Origin: Betaproteobacteria bacterium
GTDB lineage: Bacteria; Pseudomonadota; Gammaproteobacteria; Burkholderiales; Casimicrobiaceae
Length of the DNA: 64,000 bases
Reading direction: 5' to 3'
NCBI GenBank assembly: GCA_016704895.1
Contig: JADIZG010000066.1
Coordinates: 9,077-73,076, forward strand
The position numbers and the translations under genes were made by a program. Positions 17,614 to 25,954 of the stretch are shown here, one piece after another. Each line of letters starts with the position of its first letter. The stretch's first letter is position 1. The notes under the pieces were generated by a model. That model saw nothing but the letters and a program-made list of their open reading frames with translations, made no database searches and was not told the DNA's origin.

Positions 17614-18677
17614 TCGAACGCGTCGCGTCCGCGGAGGTCGCGCACCGACATGCCGCGCACGCCGAAGCGTTCGACGACCTCGGCCAGCGACGGCCGCGAA
17701 ACCTGGACCCAGATGTGCGGGTCGTCCGCTTGCGCCGACAGCGTGCCGAGCTCGCCCATCGCGCGGAACAGGCTACCCATGTTCGGGGGGGCGAGGCGCA
17801 CCGTCACCGGCTCGGCGGGCGCGAACGGATGGCGCGCAAGCTCGTCGGCAAGCGCCGCCGCGTCGAAGATCGCCACGCCGGTGTGCGCGTCGCCCTCGCC
17901 GTAGAACGCGAGGATGCGGCCGTCGCGCTCGACGAGCGCGCTCACGTACAGCACGCCGGGCTTGTGGCCCGGCGCGGCGCGCCTCCCGTCGAGGAGCACG
18001 CCCGTGCGGGAACGCAGCGCGAGGTCGGGGCCCAGCAGCATCGCGCCCTGCACGTAGCGCCGGTCGACGATGCTGTGCCAGAACCCGAGGTACCCGCCCT
18101 GGAACGGGATCAGGTTGGCCGAGTTGCTGAGCGTGCCGCGGAAGCCGTCGGCCCAGCCGTTGTCCGAGCGCCCGACGACTCGCCACGATCCCGAAGCTTC
18201 ACGCACCAGGATCGTGAGCGGGTCGAGCTTGTACAGGCAGTGCAGCGCGCCCTCGTGCTCGAACAGCACCCAGTTCTTCTCGATCAGGTCGAGCGGGATC
18301 GGCAACGCCATCGGCCCGGCGGGCTCGATGTGCCGTCCGGACAGGCGCGACAGCATCGGGCGGATCTGTCCCGCGTGCACCAGCGTGTGCACCGCGAGGA
18401 CCTCGCCGCGGTGCTCGATGAGGCGGAAGTCCTCGATGCGCGCTCCCTCGGGGTAGCCGCGCGGCCGGAGCGTCCGGTGCGCGACGACGTCGAGCGTATC
18501 GGGATCGAGGACGATGCGTTCCGCGTGCACGATCGGCGTGAACCGGTAGTCGATCTCGCGGCGCGCGAGCAGCACGATGCCCTCGTCCGTGAGCAACGCG
18601 CCCGGGTTGTAGATGCCGCCGTCGCTGCCGGGCAGATCCCCGCGCGAGAGGATCCGCCGGAGCAGGACGTCGGGCAT
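17592..18677 (-). CDS. Five-bladed beta-propeller protein resembling GH130-type glycosidases
   Basis: A 361-residue protein whose repeated blade-like motifs (GGIYNPGALLTDEGIVLLARR, IEDFRLIEHRGEVLAVHTLV, EKNWVLFEHEGALHCLYKLD, GRILAFYGEGDAHTG) fit the GH43/GH130-like five-bladed propeller of glycoside hydrolases and phosphorylases. I cannot confirm catalytic acids, and a non-catalytic sugar-binding role is possible. The start ATG at 18677 overlaps the stop of the glycosyltransferase gene (TGATG), so the two are coupled. No signal peptide is seen, suggesting a cytoplasmic protein. Confidence 0.55.
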   Translation of the reverse strand: MPDVLLRRILSRGDLPGSDGGIYNPGALLTDEGIVLLARREIDYRFTPIVHAERIVLDPDTLDVVAHRTLRPRGYPEGARIEDFRLIEHRGEVLAVHTLVHAGQIRPMLSRLSGRHIEPAGPMALPIPLDLIEKNWVLFEHEGALHCLYKLDPLTILVREASGSWRVVGRSDNGWADGFRGTLSNSANLIPFQGGYLGFWHSIVDRRYVQGAMLLGPDLALRSRTGVLLDGRRAAPGHKPGVLYVSALVERDGRILAFYGEGDAHTGVAIFDAAALADELARHPFAPAEPVTVRLAPPNMGSLFRAMGELGTLSAQADDPHIWVQVSRPSLAEVVERFGVRGMSVRDLRGRDAFDYELGEG

Positions 18678-19654
18678 CACATCGTCGCGAGGGGGCATCC
18701 GTCGAACCAGTGCGTGGCCGGGAAGCGCGCGACCGTGCGAAGGTAGTCCGCCGGAACGAGGTCGGCGAGCCAGTAATAGTTGCCGTGCGTCGCCCACGAA
18801 CCCGTGCCGAGCACGATGTCGAGCACCATGTGCGAACTGTCGAAGCGGCCGTCGACGGCGCGCCGGCGCACACCGAAGTCCGCGAGCCGCTCACGGTAGG
18901 CGCGCTCGGAGAGCGTGCGATCGATCCGTGCGAACAGCGGGCCGTGGTTCCCGAGCTCGATGCTCTCGACCGTCAGCATCGTGCGGTCGTAGAGGATCGT
19001 GGCGCCGGCGTGTTCGAGGCGCAGGCCGAGCTGGATGTCCTCGCCGCCAATCGAGTCGCACAGCTCGTCGAGTCCGTTGATCGCGAGGAGCAGCTCGCGC
19101 GGCGCGCCGAAGCTCGCGCCGTAGAGCTGGCCCCCGACGATGCGGACGGGCCCGGCGTCGTCGCCGAGCGACCAGCGCGCGTCGACGCCGGACTCGTCGA
19201 GTCGGCCTTCGACGAATCTGCCGTCCCGAACGCGCATCGCCCACCGCTTCTGATAGGCGCCCGCGACGACGTCGCCGTGGCCGGCCGCGCGCTCGACCGC
19301 CCGCCACCAGCCGGGCATGGGCACCGCGCAGTCGTCCGCGAACACGACGTAGGGTGCGCGCGCGTGAACCAGTCCGGTGTTGCGCGCGCTGGCCGCGGCG
19401 AAGCAGTCGCGCGAGGTCCGCCGGTGCGGTCCCTGGTAGGGCGACGGCTTCGGCGGGACGTGACGCAGCGCGAAACGCCCCGCGACCGCACGCTCGAAGC
19501 GGCGCTCTCGCTCGTCGTCGATGCGCGCGTCGACGACGATGAGCTCGACCTCGGCGCCGTCGGGTAGCTGGCACGCGAGTCCGTCGGCGAACCACTCGAA
19601 TGCCGGGTCGTCCCGGCCGGTCGCGTACACGATGTCGATCCGGGCGCCGCTCAT
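18677..19654 (-). CDS. Glycosyltransferase family 2-like protein
   Basis: A 325-residue protein with a GT-A-like start (IDIVYATGRDDPAFEWFADG, VELIVVDARID), an acceptor-side block SARNTGLVHARAPYVVFADD and a DD pair with CAVPMPGWW that would hold the metal and sugar nucleotide. GGEDIQLGLRLEHAG gives the downstream ED motif common in GT2. Donor and acceptor cannot be told. It overlaps the upstream methyltransferase by ATGA and the downstream propeller gene by TGATG, so this is a tightly coupled three-gene operon. Confidence 0.7.
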   Translation of the reverse strand: MSGARIDIVYATGRDDPAFEWFADGLACQLPDGAEVELIVVDARIDDERERRFERAVAGRFALRHVPPKPSPYQGPHRRTSRDCFAAASARNTGLVHARAPYVVFADDCAVPMPGWWRAVERAAGHGDVVAGAYQKRWAMRVRDGRFVEGRLDESGVDARWSLGDDAGPVRIVGGQLYGASFGAPRELLLAINGLDELCDSIGGEDIQLGLRLEHAGATILYDRTMLTVESIELGNHGPLFARIDRTLSERAYRERLADFGVRRRAVDGRFDSSHMVLDIVLGTGSWATHGNYYWLADLVPADYLRTVARFPATHWFDGCPLATM

Positions 19655-20292
19655 CGCCGCCGATACACCTTCCAGCTCACGCGGTCCTCGACGACGTCGA
19701 ACCCCAGCTCGGCGAGACGCGCCTGCGCACGCTGCGTCGTCGCCCAGTCGGTGTCGTCGGCGATCCACAGGCCCCCGGGAGCGATCTTCGGCATCCACTC
19801 CTCGACTTCGGCGGTCGAGATCGCCTCGGAATGATTGCTGTCCTGATGCAGCACGTCGACCGATCCGTCGGCGACACGGTGCACCGCGTCCGACGAACGT
19901 TCGCGCAGCACGCGGCACCAGCGTCCCGCTCCCGTGTCGGCGAGCGCCTGCACGAAGCTCCGGAAGATCTCGTCGTGGTCGAGCCTGCCCCACCAGTCGT
20001 CGTTCTCGGGCGCGTTCTCGCCCTCGAGCGACGCCGCACGTTCCCAGGGGTCGACGGCCAGCACCTCGCCCTCGCCGCGCGCCTCGTGGCCGATCGCGAG
20101 CGAGATCGTCCCGCGGCCGCCGAAGACGCCCAGCTCGACCGACCGCCGCGAGCCGGCGGCGACGACGAGCTCCGCCATGCGCGCGCCCTTGTCGACCGAC
20201 GTCCAGCCGTGGAGTTGCGGAATCGCGCGCTCGACGCGCTCGCGAAGCCGGGCGCGGGTCGCCTCGGGAAGGGTCGGGAGTGGTTCGGACAT
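19651..20292 (-). CDS. Class I SAM-dependent methyltransferase (Methyltransf_24-like)
   Basis: A 213-residue protein. SAM-binding motif I is SVELGVFGGRGTISLAIG, followed by an acidic beta-2 end (EVLAVDPWERA). The later block VDVLHQDSNHSEAISTAEVE with EWMPKIAPGGLWIADDTDW is typical of the Methyltransf_24 group found in glycan and natural-product clusters. The ATG at 20292 is preferred over an upstream start because the Arg-rich extension is not conserved-looking. It is the first gene of the overlapping methyltransferase-glycosyltransferase-propeller operon. Confidence 0.75.
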   Translation of the reverse strand: MSEPLPTLPEATRARLRERVERAIPQLHGWTSVDKGARMAELVVAAGSRRSVELGVFGGRGTISLAIGHEARGEGEVLAVDPWERAASLEGENAPENDDWWGRLDHDEIFRSFVQALADTGAGRWCRVLRERSSDAVHRVADGSVDVLHQDSNHSEAISTAEVEEWMPKIAPGGLWIADDTDWATTQRAQARLAELGFDVVEDRVSWKVYRRR

Positions 20293-20494
20293 TCGGCGAG
20301 CGCGGCAAGGACAGTCGCGCCGCGTCAAGCCGGCGCAATGATGGAGCGCGCAGGCGGCGCAGGCGGACCGCCGCGAGCATACCGCAACCGCTCCGGGCGG
20401 CGGACCCGCGGAGCCTCAGCGAGCGAGGGCCCCTCGGCCCGACGTTCCGGCGAATCGGGTACGATGCGCGCGCCGAAGCCCCGCAGACGACACG

Positions 20495-20785
20495 ATGCCG
20501 ATCGCACCCGATTCGACGCCCCGCCGCGCCCGCGACCTCGAGATCCGCGAAGTTCCGGAAGGCTTCGTCGTCTACGATCCCGCGCGCGACCGCCTCCATT
20601 TCCTGAACGGCTCCGCGACGTTCGTCCTCGAGTGCTGCGACGGCGCGACACGCGTCGACGAGCTTCCCGGGATGCTCGCCGCCGGCTTCCGGCTCGATGC
20701 CGATCCGGTGGCCGAGGTGGACTCGTGCCTCGCCCGGCTGCTCGACGAGGGTCTCGTCGCGATCGGGCATCCGGGGGCCGCGTAG
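20495..20785 (+). CDS. Orphan PqqD-like protein (peptide-recognition fold)
   Basis: A 96-residue protein with the PqqD/RRE winged-helix pattern: IREVPEGFVVYDPARDRLHF, LNGSATFVLECCDG, then AEVDSCLARLLDEGLVA. PqqD domains bind precursor peptides for modifying enzymes. Many stand-alone members instead sit beside glycan or HPr-kinase-related genes. No radical SAM enzyme or obvious precursor peptide lies nearby, so it is not part of a PQQ operon. Flanking genes are on the opposite strand on both sides, so it is a single transcription unit. Confidence 0.75.
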   Translation: MPIAPDSTPRRARDLEIREVPEGFVVYDPARDRLHFLNGSATFVLECCDGATRVDELPGMLAAGFRLDADPVAEVDSCLARLLDEGLVAIGHPGAA

Positions 20786-20877
20786 CCCCCGGACCGGCCC
20801 GCCCGGCCCTTCAGCGACTCAGGGGGCTCGATCCCGGCGCGCCGTGGCGACGATCCCCGCGGCGGCTTCGCGCCGCG

Positions 20878-21540
20878 TCACTTCAGCGTGCTGATGTAGA
20901 CCGACACGGCACGCGACTCGAGCGCGGTGAGCTTGGAGGCTATCGCGTGCATCACCGCGTTGTCGTTGGTGCGCTCGCGCTTGTCGAACTCCTTGAGCTG
21001 CCCCTCGATGTACACGGCGTGCTGGCCCGCGAGCCGCGGCAACTGCACCGTGCCCTCGCCCTTCGGTCCATGGCAGCTCGCGCATGCGGCCACGCCGGAG
21101 AACGAGTTCCCCTTCTGGTAGACGTACCTGCCGACGCCCGCGAGGTCCTCGTCGCGCACCGGGTAGGCGAGCGGCGGCTTGCGGCCGAAGTAGGCCCCCA
21201 GCGCGCGCATGTCGTCCTCGCTGAGATCCTTGGCCTGGTCGTTCATCGCCCCCTTGCGCCGACCGCTCTGGAAGTCGGCCAGCTGCTTGGCGATGTACTC
21301 GGGGTGCTGGCCGGCCAGGCGCGGAAAGACCGGGCTCGCGCTCTCGCCCTCGAGGCCGTGGCAAAGGGAGCAGCGCGTGGCGACGATCTGCTGGGCCCGC
21401 TTGAGATCGGCCGCACCCTTCGCATCGGCCGCGGCCGGCGCGGTAGCCGGCGCGGCGGCCTTTCCCTTCGGATCGGCCCCGGATGTCGCGAACGAGGCGA
21501 GCATCAGCGCCGCGGCGATCGCGGCCAGGAAAGCGTTCAT
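20878..21540 (-). CDS. Dihaem cytochrome c4
   Basis: A 220-residue periplasmic electron carrier with two haem c domains. The signal peptide (AAIAAALMLASFATSGA) is followed by CSLCH at ~57-61 and CASCH at ~153-157. Methionines in GAMNDQAK and NAVMHAIASK are likely axial ligands. Each half ends with the LAGQHxxYI block of cytochrome c4. The start ATG at 21540 follows GGAGACC. Cytochrome c4 passes electrons to terminal oxidases in proteobacteria. Confidence 0.9.
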   Translation of the reverse strand: MNAFLAAIAAALMLASFATSGADPKGKAAAPATAPAAADAKGAADLKRAQQIVATRCSLCHGLEGESASPVFPRLAGQHPEYIAKQLADFQSGRRKGAMNDQAKDLSEDDMRALGAYFGRKPPLAYPVRDEDLAGVGRYVYQKGNSFSGVAACASCHGPKGEGTVQLPRLAGQHAVYIEGQLKEFDKRERTNDNAVMHAIASKLTALESRAVSVYISTLK

Positions 21541-21781
21541 CGGTGGTCTCCGCATGGATCCGTGCAATCGATGCCGGCAACGACGACGCGCCAGTCGAGC
21601 CATCGATCGAGCGCGAACGCGCGTCGACCGTAGGCCTCTCCGCCGCGCGAGCCGTTGTCCCGTTGCCGATCTGGTTCCATCGTTACGCTTTTCGCTGGCG
21701 TACCCCGTTGATCCGGATCAAGTCGACCGACGTCGCCATGCCGCGTAATGCAGCCGGCACTCGGACAAAGGGGGGATCGTG

Positions 21782-22384
21782 ATGCCATCGTGGACGAAGT
21801 CTTGCCGTCGGGCTGTCGGTGCAGCGTGGATGCTGGTGTTGTCGGGCGCGGGAGCGGTCGCCCTGGCGTATCCGGCGAGCGCCTTCGCCTGTCCGCCTCC
21901 GCAAAGCGAGCAGCTGCTTTGCGTCCAGTTCCAGATGGACAGCCTGGCCGTGCCCCTGTCGGACGGCACGACGCTGGCGATCGGGATCGTGCTCGCCTTC
22001 AGCGCCCTGCTGATGCTGCGGCGTCGCGCTCGCACCGGTCCGCGCCTCTGGCTCTGGATGCTGGCCGTCGGCCTGCTCGCGCCGGCGCTCCAGCCGGTCG
22101 GCGACGCCGGTGCTGTGCCCCCTCCTCCGGTGCCGCTCGAACTCGGCACGAGTCCGGCCCAGCTGACCATCGTCAACACGACGGGAAGCCCGAACCCGAC
22201 CTACGTGCTCGTCAGCAATCCCCATCGCCTGCCGGTGACGATCTTCGCGATCACGCTGACGCCGGGCACGAACCCGCCACCGTCGTACGCGATCTGGCCG
22301 CCCGGGACGACTTGCGCCGTCGGCATGAAGCTTCTCGAGGGAGGCACCTGCACGATCGAGCTCATCAAGCCGGCGCCCGCCTGA
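21782..22384 (+). CDS. Exported protein with a mid-protein sorting-like segment (midcut-by-XrtH-like)
   Basis: A 200-residue protein starting at ATG 21782 behind AAGGGGG. It has a signal peptide (SGAGAVALAYPASAFA) and a short Cys-bearing region. A segment then resembles an IPTL-type exosortase signal: VPLSDGT, a hydrophobic helix and the basic cluster LRRRARTG. Unlike ordinary sorting signals, it sits in the middle. A second hydrophobic helix (LWLWMLAVGLLAPAL) and a ~95-residue Pro/Thr-rich C-terminal domain with two cysteines (TTCAVGMK, GGTCTIEL) follow. I recall a family called midcut-by-XrtH with this layout, but cannot confirm membership. No exosortase gene is in the window. Confidence 0.6.
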   Translation: MPSWTKSCRRAVGAAWMLVLSGAGAVALAYPASAFACPPPQSEQLLCVQFQMDSLAVPLSDGTTLAIGIVLAFSALLMLRRRARTGPRLWLWMLAVGLLAPALQPVGDAGAVPPPPVPLELGTSPAQLTIVNTTGSPNPTYVLVSNPHRLPVTIFAITLTPGTNPPPSYAIWPPGTTCAVGMKLLEGGTCTIELIKPAPA

Positions 22385-22643
22385 TTCGAGGCGCGCGGGC
22401 GGGGTCGGCGCGCCCGGACGCCCGCGCGCCCGGCGCGGCGGAGGGTTCGATCGCCGGGTCGCTGGACCCTGCCGGTCGCGGGAGCCTCGCCGGGCGCGAC
22501 CCGCGGCCCTACTCGGCACGCGCGGGCAAGGCGGGGGTTCCCGGGCGCAGGCCAGTCCGTGTATGCTTTCGCCTCGTTGCAAGGACGGAACGCGCCCCTC
22601 GGGGTCGGCACGTCTCCCCACCACCAGGACGAAGGCGGAAACG

Positions 22644-22940
22644 ATGGGATCGAACCCGAAGGTCGAACAGCTGCTGGTGCGCTACTCGCCCGAGCGGCGC
22701 GAAGCACTCCGCAAGATCCTGCTCGGCACCGCGCTGTACACCGCGCCGGTGGTCGCCTCGTATTCGATGCACAGCCTGGGCGGCGTCGCGCAGGCGCAGG
22801 CGACGAACATGACGATCGGCGCCCAACCGGTGCCGGTCGACTCCGGCCTCGGGCTCCTCGCCGCCGCCGGCGCCGTCGGGGCTGCCGGGGCGTTCATGCT
22901 CCGCCGCCGCCGCGACCGCAAGGACCGCGACCAGGATTGA
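22644..22940 (+). CDS. Small exported protein with C-terminal sorting-like tail
   Basis: A 98-residue protein. An N-terminal ~16 residues (VEQLLVRYSPERREALRK) precede a signal-like hydrophobic stretch (ILLGTALYTAPVVASYSM), a pattern often seen with Tat-like export of small proteins. After a short linker come PVPVDSG, a Gly/Ala helix (LGLLAAAGAVGAAGAFML) and RRRRDRK, which together form the proline-helix-arginine tripartite tail of exosortase-type substrates. It follows the mid-protein-signal gene in the same direction. Mature size after both cuts would be only about 25-30 residues. Function is unknown. Confidence 0.6.
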   Translation: MGSNPKVEQLLVRYSPERREALRKILLGTALYTAPVVASYSMHSLGGVAQAQATNMTIGAQPVPVDSGLGLLAAAGAVGAAGAFMLRRRRDRKDRDQD

Positions 22941-22980
22941 CCGCGCGCGGGCGGCCCGCCCGCGCCAGCGTCGCCGACCC

Positions 22981-24087
22981 ATCGGCACCCGAGTCACCGC
23001 CGCGCTCATCGTCCGCGACGAGGAGCGCTTCCTCGCGGGCTGCCTCGCGTCGCTCGCCGGACGCGTCGACGAGATCGTCGTCGCTGACACGGGTTCGGTC
23101 GACCGGTCGCGCGCGATCGCGCTCGAGCACGGCGCACGCCTGATCGAGCACCGCTGGGCCGACGACTTCGCGGCCGCGCGCAACGCCGCGCTGGATGCCG
23201 CGAGCGGCGACTGGATCCTCTACATCGACGCCGACGAGCGCCTGGCCGCGTGGGATCGCGGAGGGCTCGAGCCGCTGTTCGCGGACCCGGGCATCGTCGC
23301 GTGCACGGTGCTGTTCCGTCCCCAGACCGGCTTCACGCGTTACCGTGAGCACCGGCTGTTCCGCAACCGGCGCGACCTGCGATTCCGCGGCGTCATCCAC
23401 GAGTCGATCCTGCCCGCTCTCCACGAAGCCTGCACGCGCGACGGCGCACGCGTGGCCGAGGGCGCAGCGGCGCTCGACCACCTGGGCTACGACGGCGACC
23501 TCACGGCCAAGCACCGCCGCAACCGGCCGCTGCTCGAGGCCCGGCTCGCCGCCGAGCCGGACCACGTGTACAGCCGCGACCACCTCGGGCTCACGCTGCT
23601 CGGGATGGGCGACGCCGCCGGCGCCGAAGCCGCGTGGCGGCGGGCGATCGAGTCGTTGCGTTCGCGCCCGCCGCACGCGCCTTCCGAGCCCGGCGACGCG
23701 CTGCCGTTCCTGCACCTGGCCTCGTTCCTCCTCGACGGCAAGCGCGACGCGCGCGCGGTCCTCGACGAGGCGCGGGCGCGCTTCCCGGACGACCACGCGC
23801 TCGCCTGGCTCGACGCGCGCGCGCGTCTCGAGGCAGGCGACCCCGACGGTGCGCTCCCGATCTTCGCGGCGCTGGCGCGCGTCGACGCGGACGCGCTGTG
23901 CATGACGCGCGCGTACGACACGTCGATCTTCGGCGCGAATGCGCACGCCGCGGCGGGGCTGTGCGCGTTCCGGCTGGGCCGCTACGACGACAGCGCGATG
24001 CACTACGCGCGCGCCGAGGCGCTCGCGCCGGACCGGGCGGAGTTCCGGCTGAAGCGGCAACTCGCCGAAGCGCGCGGCGCGCGCTGA
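22981..24087 (+). CDS. GT2 glycosyltransferase with TPR-like C-terminus
   Basis: The N-terminal GT-A domain is clear: TAALIVRDEERFLAGCLASL, VDEIVVADTGSVDRS, ARNAALDAASGDWILYID, then the DADERL metal motif. After ~200 residues the protein turns into helical repeats of TPR type (HLGLTLLGMGDAAGAEAAWR, ARLEAGDPDGALPIFAAL, AGLCAFRLGRYDDSAMHYA). This GT2-TPR layout is shared by many protein- and lipid-linked glycosyltransferases. No ATG, GTG or TTG lies near the domain start. The frame is open from the previous gene's stop and the ATC at 22981 is only a placeholder, so a base error at the start codon is likely. It directly follows the two sorting-tail proteins. Confidence 0.75.
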   Translation: MGTRVTAALIVRDEERFLAGCLASLAGRVDEIVVADTGSVDRSRAIALEHGARLIEHRWADDFAAARNAALDAASGDWILYIDADERLAAWDRGGLEPLFADPGIVACTVLFRPQTGFTRYREHRLFRNRRDLRFRGVIHESILPALHEACTRDGARVAEGAAALDHLGYDGDLTAKHRRNRPLLEARLAAEPDHVYSRDHLGLTLLGMGDAAGAEAAWRRAIESLRSRPPHAPSEPGDALPFLHLASFLLDGKRDARAVLDEARARFPDDHALAWLDARARLEAGDPDGALPIFAALARVDADALCMTRAYDTSIFGANAHAAAGLCAFRLGRYDDSAMHYARAEALAPDRAEFRLKRQLAEARGAR

Positions 24088-24097
24088 CGCGCCATCG

Positions 24098-25954
24098 TCA
24101 GTGCAATTCGGCGTAGATGCGCTGCGCGAGCGTGCGGCTGATGCCGGGCACGCGCGCGAGGTCCTCGACGCTCGCGGCCTGCACGCCCCTGACGCCCCCG
24201 AAATGCGTCAGGAGCGCCTTGCGCTTCGCGGCGCCGATGCCGGTGATCTCCTGCAGGGTCGAGGTCGTGCGCGCCTTGCCGCGCCTCGCGCGGTGGCCCT
24301 GGATCGCGAAGCGGTGCGCCTCGTCGCGGATCTGCTGCAGCAGGTGCAGGCCGGGATGGTCGTGCGGCAGCGAGAGCGCGTCCGCGCGGCCGGGGAACAC
24401 GATCTCCTCGAGCCCGGGCTTGCGCTCGGGGCCTTTCGCGATGCCGATGATCGGCACGCCGTGGAGCCCCTGCTCGGCGAGCACGTCGGCCGCCACGCCG
24501 ACCTGCCCCCGTCCGCCGTCGATCACGAGGAGGTCGGGAACGGGAAACTCGCCGGCGACGATCCGCGCGCAGCGGCGGGTCAGCGCCTCGCGCATCGCCG
24601 CGTAGTCGTCGCCGCCGGCAGGCGGCGTCACGTTGAAGCGCCGGTACTCGGCGGACTGCATCGCGAGCCGGTCGAAGATCACGCAGGACGCCACCGCCGC
24701 CTCGCCCATCGTGTGCGAGACGTCGAAGCACTCGATGCGCTGCGCGCTGCCCGGCAGCCCGAGCGCCTCGACGAGCGCCGCGAGACGTTCCTCGGCCGTC
24801 GCCTTCTGCGCCAGGCGCTGCCGGATCGCCAGCGTCGCGTTCTCGCCGGCCATCTGCAGCCAGACGCGGCGCTCGCCGCCGGGGTTCGCCACGATCTCGA
24901 CGGCGCGCGCCGCCTGCTCGCCCAGCGCCTGCTCGAGCGCCTCGTGGTCCTCGGCGCCGGGCGCGACGATCGTCGGCGGCACCGGACGCTCGAGGTAGTG
25001 CTGGGCGAGGAACGCGTGCACGACGTCGGCGAGCGAGCCGGCCTCGGCGTGGCGCGGGAAGAACGTGCGGTCGCCGACGTGCCGGCCGCCGCGGATCATC
25101 ACGACGTTGACGGCGACGAGGCCGCCTTCGGCGACCGCCGCCACGACGTCGACGTCCCCGGCCGTCGCGCTCTCGACGAACTGGCGCGACTGCAGCTGCG
25201 AGAGCCGCGCGATCTTGTCGCGCAGCCGCGCCGCGCGCTCGAACGCGAGCGCCGCGGCGGCCTCGTCCATCTGCGCCTTGAGCCGGGCGCCGGCCTCGTC
25301 GGACTTGCCCTGGAGGAACAGCACCGCGGCCTGCACGTCCCCCTGGTACTCGGCCTCGCCGACGTAGCCCACGCAGGGCGCCGTGCAGCGCTGGATCTGG
25401 TGGAGCATGCAGGGGCGCGAGCGGTTCGCGAACACCGAGGGCTCGCAGGTGCGCAGCATGAACACCTTCTGCAGCATCGCGATGCCGTCGCGCACGGCGC
25501 CGGCGCCCGGGAACGGCCCGAAGTAGCGGTTGCGCCGGTCGAGCGCGCCGCGATGGAACCTGAGCTGCGGGTAGGCCTCGCCCGTGATGCAGAGGTACGG
25601 GTAGCTCTTGTCGTCGCGGAACAGGATGTTGTAGCGCGGCTCGAGCGCCTTGATCAGGTTGTTCTCGAGCAGCAGCGCCTCGCCTTCGGAGCGCGCGACC
25701 GTCGTCTCGACCCGGGCGACCTGCGCGATCATCGCGGCGATGCGCGGCTCGTGGCCGGTCTTCTGGAAGTAGCTCGCGACGCGCTTCTTCAGGTCGCGCG
25801 CCTTGCCGACGTAGAGCGCGCCGCCCTCGGCGTCGAACATCCGGTAGACGCCGGGCTGGTGCGGCAGCGACGCGAGCAGCTCGGACGCGTCGAACGATGC
25901 TTCGCCCGCCTCTGCGTCGACGGTGCGGGCGTGCCGGCGCGGGACCTTCGTCAT
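24098..25954 (-). CDS. uvrC: Excinuclease ABC subunit C
   Basis: UvrC makes both incisions during nucleotide excision repair after UvrA/UvrB damage recognition. All domains are present in 618 residues: GIY-YIG nuclease (QPGVYRMFDAEGGALYVGKA, RDLKKRVASYF), a Cys-rich link (CMLHQIQRCTAPC), the UVR motif (AALAFERAARLRDKIARL), the RNase H-like 5' nuclease (ECFDVSHTMGE, DLLVIDGGRGQVGVA) and a C-terminal helix-hairpin-helix pair (LQEITGIGAAKRKALL, VPGISRTLAQRIY). The start overlaps the uracil-DNA glycosylase stop by ATGA, so two repair genes are coupled. Confidence 0.97.
   Translation of the reverse strand: MTKVPRRHARTVDAEAGEASFDASELLASLPHQPGVYRMFDAEGGALYVGKARDLKKRVASYFQKTGHEPRIAAMIAQVARVETTVARSEGEALLLENNLIKALEPRYNILFRDDKSYPYLCITGEAYPQLRFHRGALDRRNRYFGPFPGAGAVRDGIAMLQKVFMLRTCEPSVFANRSRPCMLHQIQRCTAPCVGYVGEAEYQGDVQAAVLFLQGKSDEAGARLKAQMDEAAAALAFERAARLRDKIARLSQLQSRQFVESATAGDVDVVAAVAEGGLVAVNVVMIRGGRHVGDRTFFPRHAEAGSLADVVHAFLAQHYLERPVPPTIVAPGAEDHEALEQALGEQAARAVEIVANPGGERRVWLQMAGENATLAIRQRLAQKATAEERLAALVEALGLPGSAQRIECFDVSHTMGEAAVASCVIFDRLAMQSAEYRRFNVTPPAGGDDYAAMREALTRRCARIVAGEFPVPDLLVIDGGRGQVGVAADVLAEQGLHGVPIIGIAKGPERKPGLEEIVFPGRADALSLPHDHPGLHLLQQIRDEAHRFAIQGHRARRGKARTTSTLQEITGIGAAKRKALLTHFGGVRGVQAASVEDLARVPGISRTLAQRIYAELH

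Noticed and set aside
15756..18746. 996-residue plus-strand frame
   Set aside because: Only a short piece (about 16473-16630) is real coding, the start of the acyltransferase. The rest runs antisense to other genes.
20495..20785. PqqD considered as evidence for PQQ biosynthesis
   Set aside because: No pqqA, B, C or E genes are in the window; the protein fits stand-alone PqqD-like families.
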